Assembly: GCA_947494695.1 (NCBI GenBank)
Contig: CANLWB010000004.1
Coordinates: 62,001-126,000, forward strand
DNA from: an uncultured Flavobacteriaceae bacterium
GTDB lineage: Bacteria > Bacteroidota > Bacteroidia > Flavobacteriales > Flavobacteriaceae
DNA length: 64,000 bases
Direction of reading: 5' to 3'
Positions 61,680 to 64,000 of the stretch are shown piece after piece; position 1 is the stretch's first letter, and every line of letters starts with the position of its first letter. The translations under genes and the position numbers were made by a program. The notes under the pieces are model-generated. The model saw only the letters and a program-made list of their open reading frames with translations, made no database searches and had not been told where the DNA came from.

Positions 61680-62246
61680 TTATAGGAGGGTAGAGTTTAC
61701 GGTTTGTACTATTTTTTGTAAAACGAATTCGTAGTAGGATTTGTTAGATGGGACAAAATGATTGTCATTATTTTTGATATGCTCTATGAGTTGATTAAAT
61801 CCTTTGAAGGATACTAATTTAACGGCTTCAACTTCTTCTTTTTGGAGGACTAGTTTAGAAATATCGACCTGCAATTCACATATAAAGGTATTATGAAACT
61901 CATTATCAATAATTCCAGTATCGTAGGTTTGAAAGCATTGAAAGACTCCAATTTCTTTTAAATCACTTTCAGAAATTGAAACCCCTATTTCCTCTGTACT
62001 TTCTCTAATAGCTGCCTGTTTAATAGATTCTCCGGCATCGATATGTCCAGCTACCGAGACATCCCACAAGAGCGGACAAATCTTTTTTTTTGCCGAACGT
62101 TGGGATAGCAAAATTTCACCTTGGGTCGTATAAAACCAAATATGGGCGGTATTGTGGTAATATCCTTTTTGATGTACAACAGATTTTAATTCAGATTTCC
62201 CTATGGGAATGCCTTCTTTTGTTAGGATATCTATGTATTCGTCCAT
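61680..62246 (-). CDS. NUDIX hydrolase, isopentenyl-diphosphate-isomerase-like
   Basis: 188 residues. Nudix box fully formed: GHIDAGESIKQAAIRESTEEIG (residues about 69-90), preceded by MDEYIDILTKEGIPIGKSELKSVVHQKGYYHNTAHIWFY, as in the IDI-like NUDIX group. It cleaves a nucleoside diphosphate derivative or, less likely, isomerises isopentenyl diphosphate: the His and Glu specific to Idi are not evident. Followed by PrsW after 12 bases. Confidence 0.87.
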   Translation of the reverse strand: MDEYIDILTKEGIPIGKSELKSVVHQKGYYHNTAHIWFYTTQGEILLSQRSAKKKICPLLWDVSVAGHIDAGESIKQAAIRESTEEIGVSISESDLKEIGVFQCFQTYDTGIIDNEFHNTFICELQVDISKLVLQKEEVEAVKLVSFKGFNQLIEHIKNNDNHFVPSNKSYYEFVLQKIVQTVNSTLL

Positions 62247-62299
62247 TTAGATGTTTCTTTATGTGGTATTAAACCATTTAGCTTCTGTTTTAATTGAAA

Positions 62300-62370
62300 A
62301 GAACTCCCCCGAAGCTCTGCGTCGGGGTATCCGTTGAAATTGTCATTCCCATGAAAATGGGAATCTAAAT
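62300..62370 (+). repeat. Composite repeat: CCCCGA hairpin plus GTCATTCC repeat
   Basis: CCCCGA (62307-62312) pairs with TCGGGG (62322-62327), the loop reading AGCTCTGCG; this is followed by GTCATTCCCATGAAAATGGG and AATCT (62342-62366). It fills the 285-base gap between the NUDIX gene and the hybrid kinase gene. The second part is the fifth copy of the GTCATTCC family. Confidence 0.65.
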
Positions 62371-62531
62371 AATAGAATTTTGGTTTTTGATACTTAGATC
62401 AAAATTAAACCAACGAAATAACCCTGTAGCTTGTCCAAGGGATGTTGGTTTCAAGAAATTCTTTATTTGCTAAAACTACTAAAGTTTATTGAAACACGTG
62501 TGGAAAAGTAGACGAGATTATATACCTGTTT

Positions 62532-64000
62532 TTAGATTAACCGTCTTAAAACAGTTGCCAAGTTTTGCCTTTTTATTGGTTTTTCAAGAAAAGCATCCAT
62601 ACCGTTTTTCATACAATTTTCAATATCTTCCTGAAAGGTGTTGGCTGTTGTTGCAACAATTTTTACGGGATTTTCAGTTTTAGAAATCTTTTCCAACGCT
62701 CTTATTTTTATAGTGGCTTCTATACCATCCATCTTAGGCATGCGTATATCCATTAATATAATATCATACTGGTTTGTTTTAAACAAATCCAGAGCTTCCA
62801 AACCATTTTTTGCTACGTCGATGTGCGTTGAAAATGAACTTAACACAATTTGAGCAACTTTTATATTAACGAGATTGTCTTCTACAATAAGAAACTTTTT
62901 GTTTTTAAAAACGATGTATTGGTCTTTATCCTCTATAGTTTCGATGGGTTCTTGTTCTTGTTGCATTCCCAAAACTTTAAGGATGACATTAAGAAGTTGG
63001 TTCATTTTCACTGGCTTATTTAGGGCCTCATCAAAACCAACCTCTTCCATTTTTCCTATTGGTATGGCATCGGTTATTGATGATAACAAAATTAATTTCA
63101 AATCGTTCATCTGTTTCATCTTTTTAATTTGCCTTGCCAATTCTTCACCATCCATGTCTGGCATTTGGTAATCTATTAAAACTAAATCGACAGATTTGCC
63201 GGAGGCATACATCTTTTTCAAAAAAGGCAATGCCTTTAGTCCGTTTTCAAATTCAGTAACCTCTACTTGCCAGGTTTTTAGATAGTTTCTAAAAATTAAT
63301 CTATTGGTTTCATTATCATCTACAATAACAATATGCTTTTTTCGGAGTTGTTTCATACTCAAAAAGATATTGTTCTTTTTGTGCTCTTCAGAGGTCGTAA
63401 ATTTAACTTGGAATGAGAATGTCGAACCTTTACCAATAGAACTATCAACTTCCAGTTTGCCTCCCATTAGAGTAACCAATCGTTGAGAAATAACAAGTCC
63501 CAAACCAGTGCCTCCGTGTTTCCTTGTCGTTGAAGGGTCGACTTGTGAGAATGATTCAAATATTTTTTTCTGATCTTCTTTTGCTATACCTATGCCGGAA
63601 TCTTTGACCTTAAATTGAAGGTTATGAGACCCATCTCTCTTTCCAATATAATCGACGCGAACAAGAACTTCGCCCTTAGCGGTAAACTTTACTGCATTGT
63701 TAACAAGGTTTGTAATGATCTGTTTTAGACGAATATAGTCTCCTCCCACAAATTCCGGGATTTTAGGGTCTACATAAGTTAATATATCTACGGGCTTCGT
63801 CATCGTATCGACAATTTGAATATCGGCAACTTCCTCAATGATATTTCTAATACTAATAGGAACGGTTTCCAGTTCCATTTTACCCGATTCAATTTTAGAG
63901 AAATCCAAAATATCATTAATGAGAGATAACAAAGTTTGTCCCGATTTCATTACAATATTCAAATATTCTCTTTGGCGTTCGCTAAGTTTAGATTTACTTA
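62532..64000 (-). CDS. Hybrid histidine kinase, C-terminal part (kinase and two receiver domains)
   Basis: About 489 residues visible; the frame is open to the right edge, so the N-terminus and the sensor lie outside. Seen in order: end of HisKA (SERQREYLNIVMKSGQTLLSLINDILDFSKIESGKM), HATPase_c (NLVNNAVKFTAKG, DSGIGIAKEDQ, GGTGLGLVISQRLV), a receiver domain with DLVLIDYQMPDMDGEEL (Asp phospho-acceptor), and a second with DIILMDIRMPKMDGIEATI. The N-terminal half of the dimerisation His (H-box) is outside the window. The conserved Lys near the end of each receiver (LLSS...NKPVK and ATTA...EKPIK) is present. A cell-surface stimulus sensor likely. Confidence 0.92.
   Translation of the reverse strand, partial: SKSKLSERQREYLNIVMKSGQTLLSLINDILDFSKIESGKMELETVPISIRNIIEEVADIQIVDTMTKPVDILTYVDPKIPEFVGGDYIRLKQIITNLVNNAVKFTAKGEVLVRVDYIGKRDGSHNLQFKVKDSGIGIAKEDQKKIFESFSQVDPSTTRKHGGTGLGLVISQRLVTLMGGKLEVDSSIGKGSTFSFQVKFTTSEEHKKNNIFLSMKQLRKKHIVIVDDNETNRLIFRNYLKTWQVEVTEFENGLKALPFLKKMYASGKSVDLVLIDYQMPDMDGEELARQIKKMKQMNDLKLILLSSITDAIPIGKMEEVGFDEALNKPVKMNQLLNVILKVLGMQQEQEPIETIEDKDQYIVFKNKKFLIVEDNLVNIKVAQIVLSSFSTHIDVAKNGLEALDLFKTNQYDIILMDIRMPKMDGIEATIKIRALEKISKTENPVKIVATTANTFQEDIENCMKNGMDAFLEKPIKRQNLATVLRRLI

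Noticed and set aside
1-64000. CRISPR arrays, phage genes, rRNA operons, plasmid origins
   Set aside because: No regularly spaced direct repeats, integrases, capsid genes or rRNA sequence were seen.

Overview
The window looks like a chromosomal segment of a marine, gliding member of the Flavobacteriaceae (Bacteroidota). It is AT-rich. Promoters, where visible, follow the Bacteroidota TAnnTTTG form. It carries gldF and gldG, a type IX secretion sorting domain, a bacillithiol-type deacetylase (bshB1), a GH16 polysaccharidase lipoprotein, phoH-purC, and many Bacteroidota-type lipoproteins. No phage, plasmid origin, insertion sequence or CRISPR array is visible.

Layout. 1-2.2 kb: end of a MATE exporter, two small proteins and rlmF, which has no normal start codon. 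2.4-4.5 kb: a type VI secretion accessory module (Hcp/TssD, a frameshifted metallopeptidase-type effector, a lipoprotein that may be its immunity protein). 5-13 kb: a DUF1080 lipoprotein, a DUF2490 protein, an SLC13 transporter, bshB1, tRNA-His and two tandem M28 peptidases. 13.5-24.2 kb: universal stress protein, a TPR-histidine kinase-receiver-nucleotide cyclase fusion, an atypical pyruvate:ferredoxin oxidoreductase homologue, an OsmC protein behind a sigma-54-type promoter, and a sigma-54 activator with a cyclic-nucleotide-binding domain. 24.3-29.5 kb: DUF4870, a serine hydrolase pseudogene, dnaN, and gldG and gldF separated by an extra gene. 29.6-37.7 kb: a three-gene SAM hydrolase operon, phoH, purC, TfoX-like, serine hydrolase, acyltransferase and alpha-carbonic anhydrase. 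38-47.9 kb: an acetate/alanine uptake and activation locus (AGCS symporter, DUF4212, SSF symporter, acs) with a GH16 lipoprotein, then an exonuclease, a DUF294 regulator and an FAH-family protein. 48.6-57 kb: a six-blade propeller T9SS cargo, MFS exporter, FKBP, a DinB-Crp-SnoaL-YceI cluster, GNAT and a TPR-LuxR regulator. 57-64 kb: a three-gene acyl-CoA carboxylase operon, PrsW protease, NUDIX hydrolase and part of a hybrid histidine kinase.

The most interesting part is 14.6-24.2 kb. The PFOR homologue keeps its thiamine-site residues and both ferredoxin-type clusters, but three of the four cysteines that normally hold the proximal [4Fe-4S] cluster are Val784, Ala812 and Ser1043, at exactly collinear spacing, and the conserved glycine-rich motif of domain III is also lost. 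Next to it lie an activator that combines cyclic-nucleotide binding, PAS and sigma-54 AAA+ domains, a GG-N10-GC promoter with three upstream repeats, and a nucleotide cyclase fused to a hybrid kinase. Together they suggest, by inference only, a cyclic-nucleotide-controlled sigma-54 circuit acting on a non-canonical 2-oxoacid oxidoreductase. Other leads are the type VI module, the gene inserted between gldF and gldG, an interspersed GTCATTCC repeat family, and two palindromes at -33 positions of promoters.
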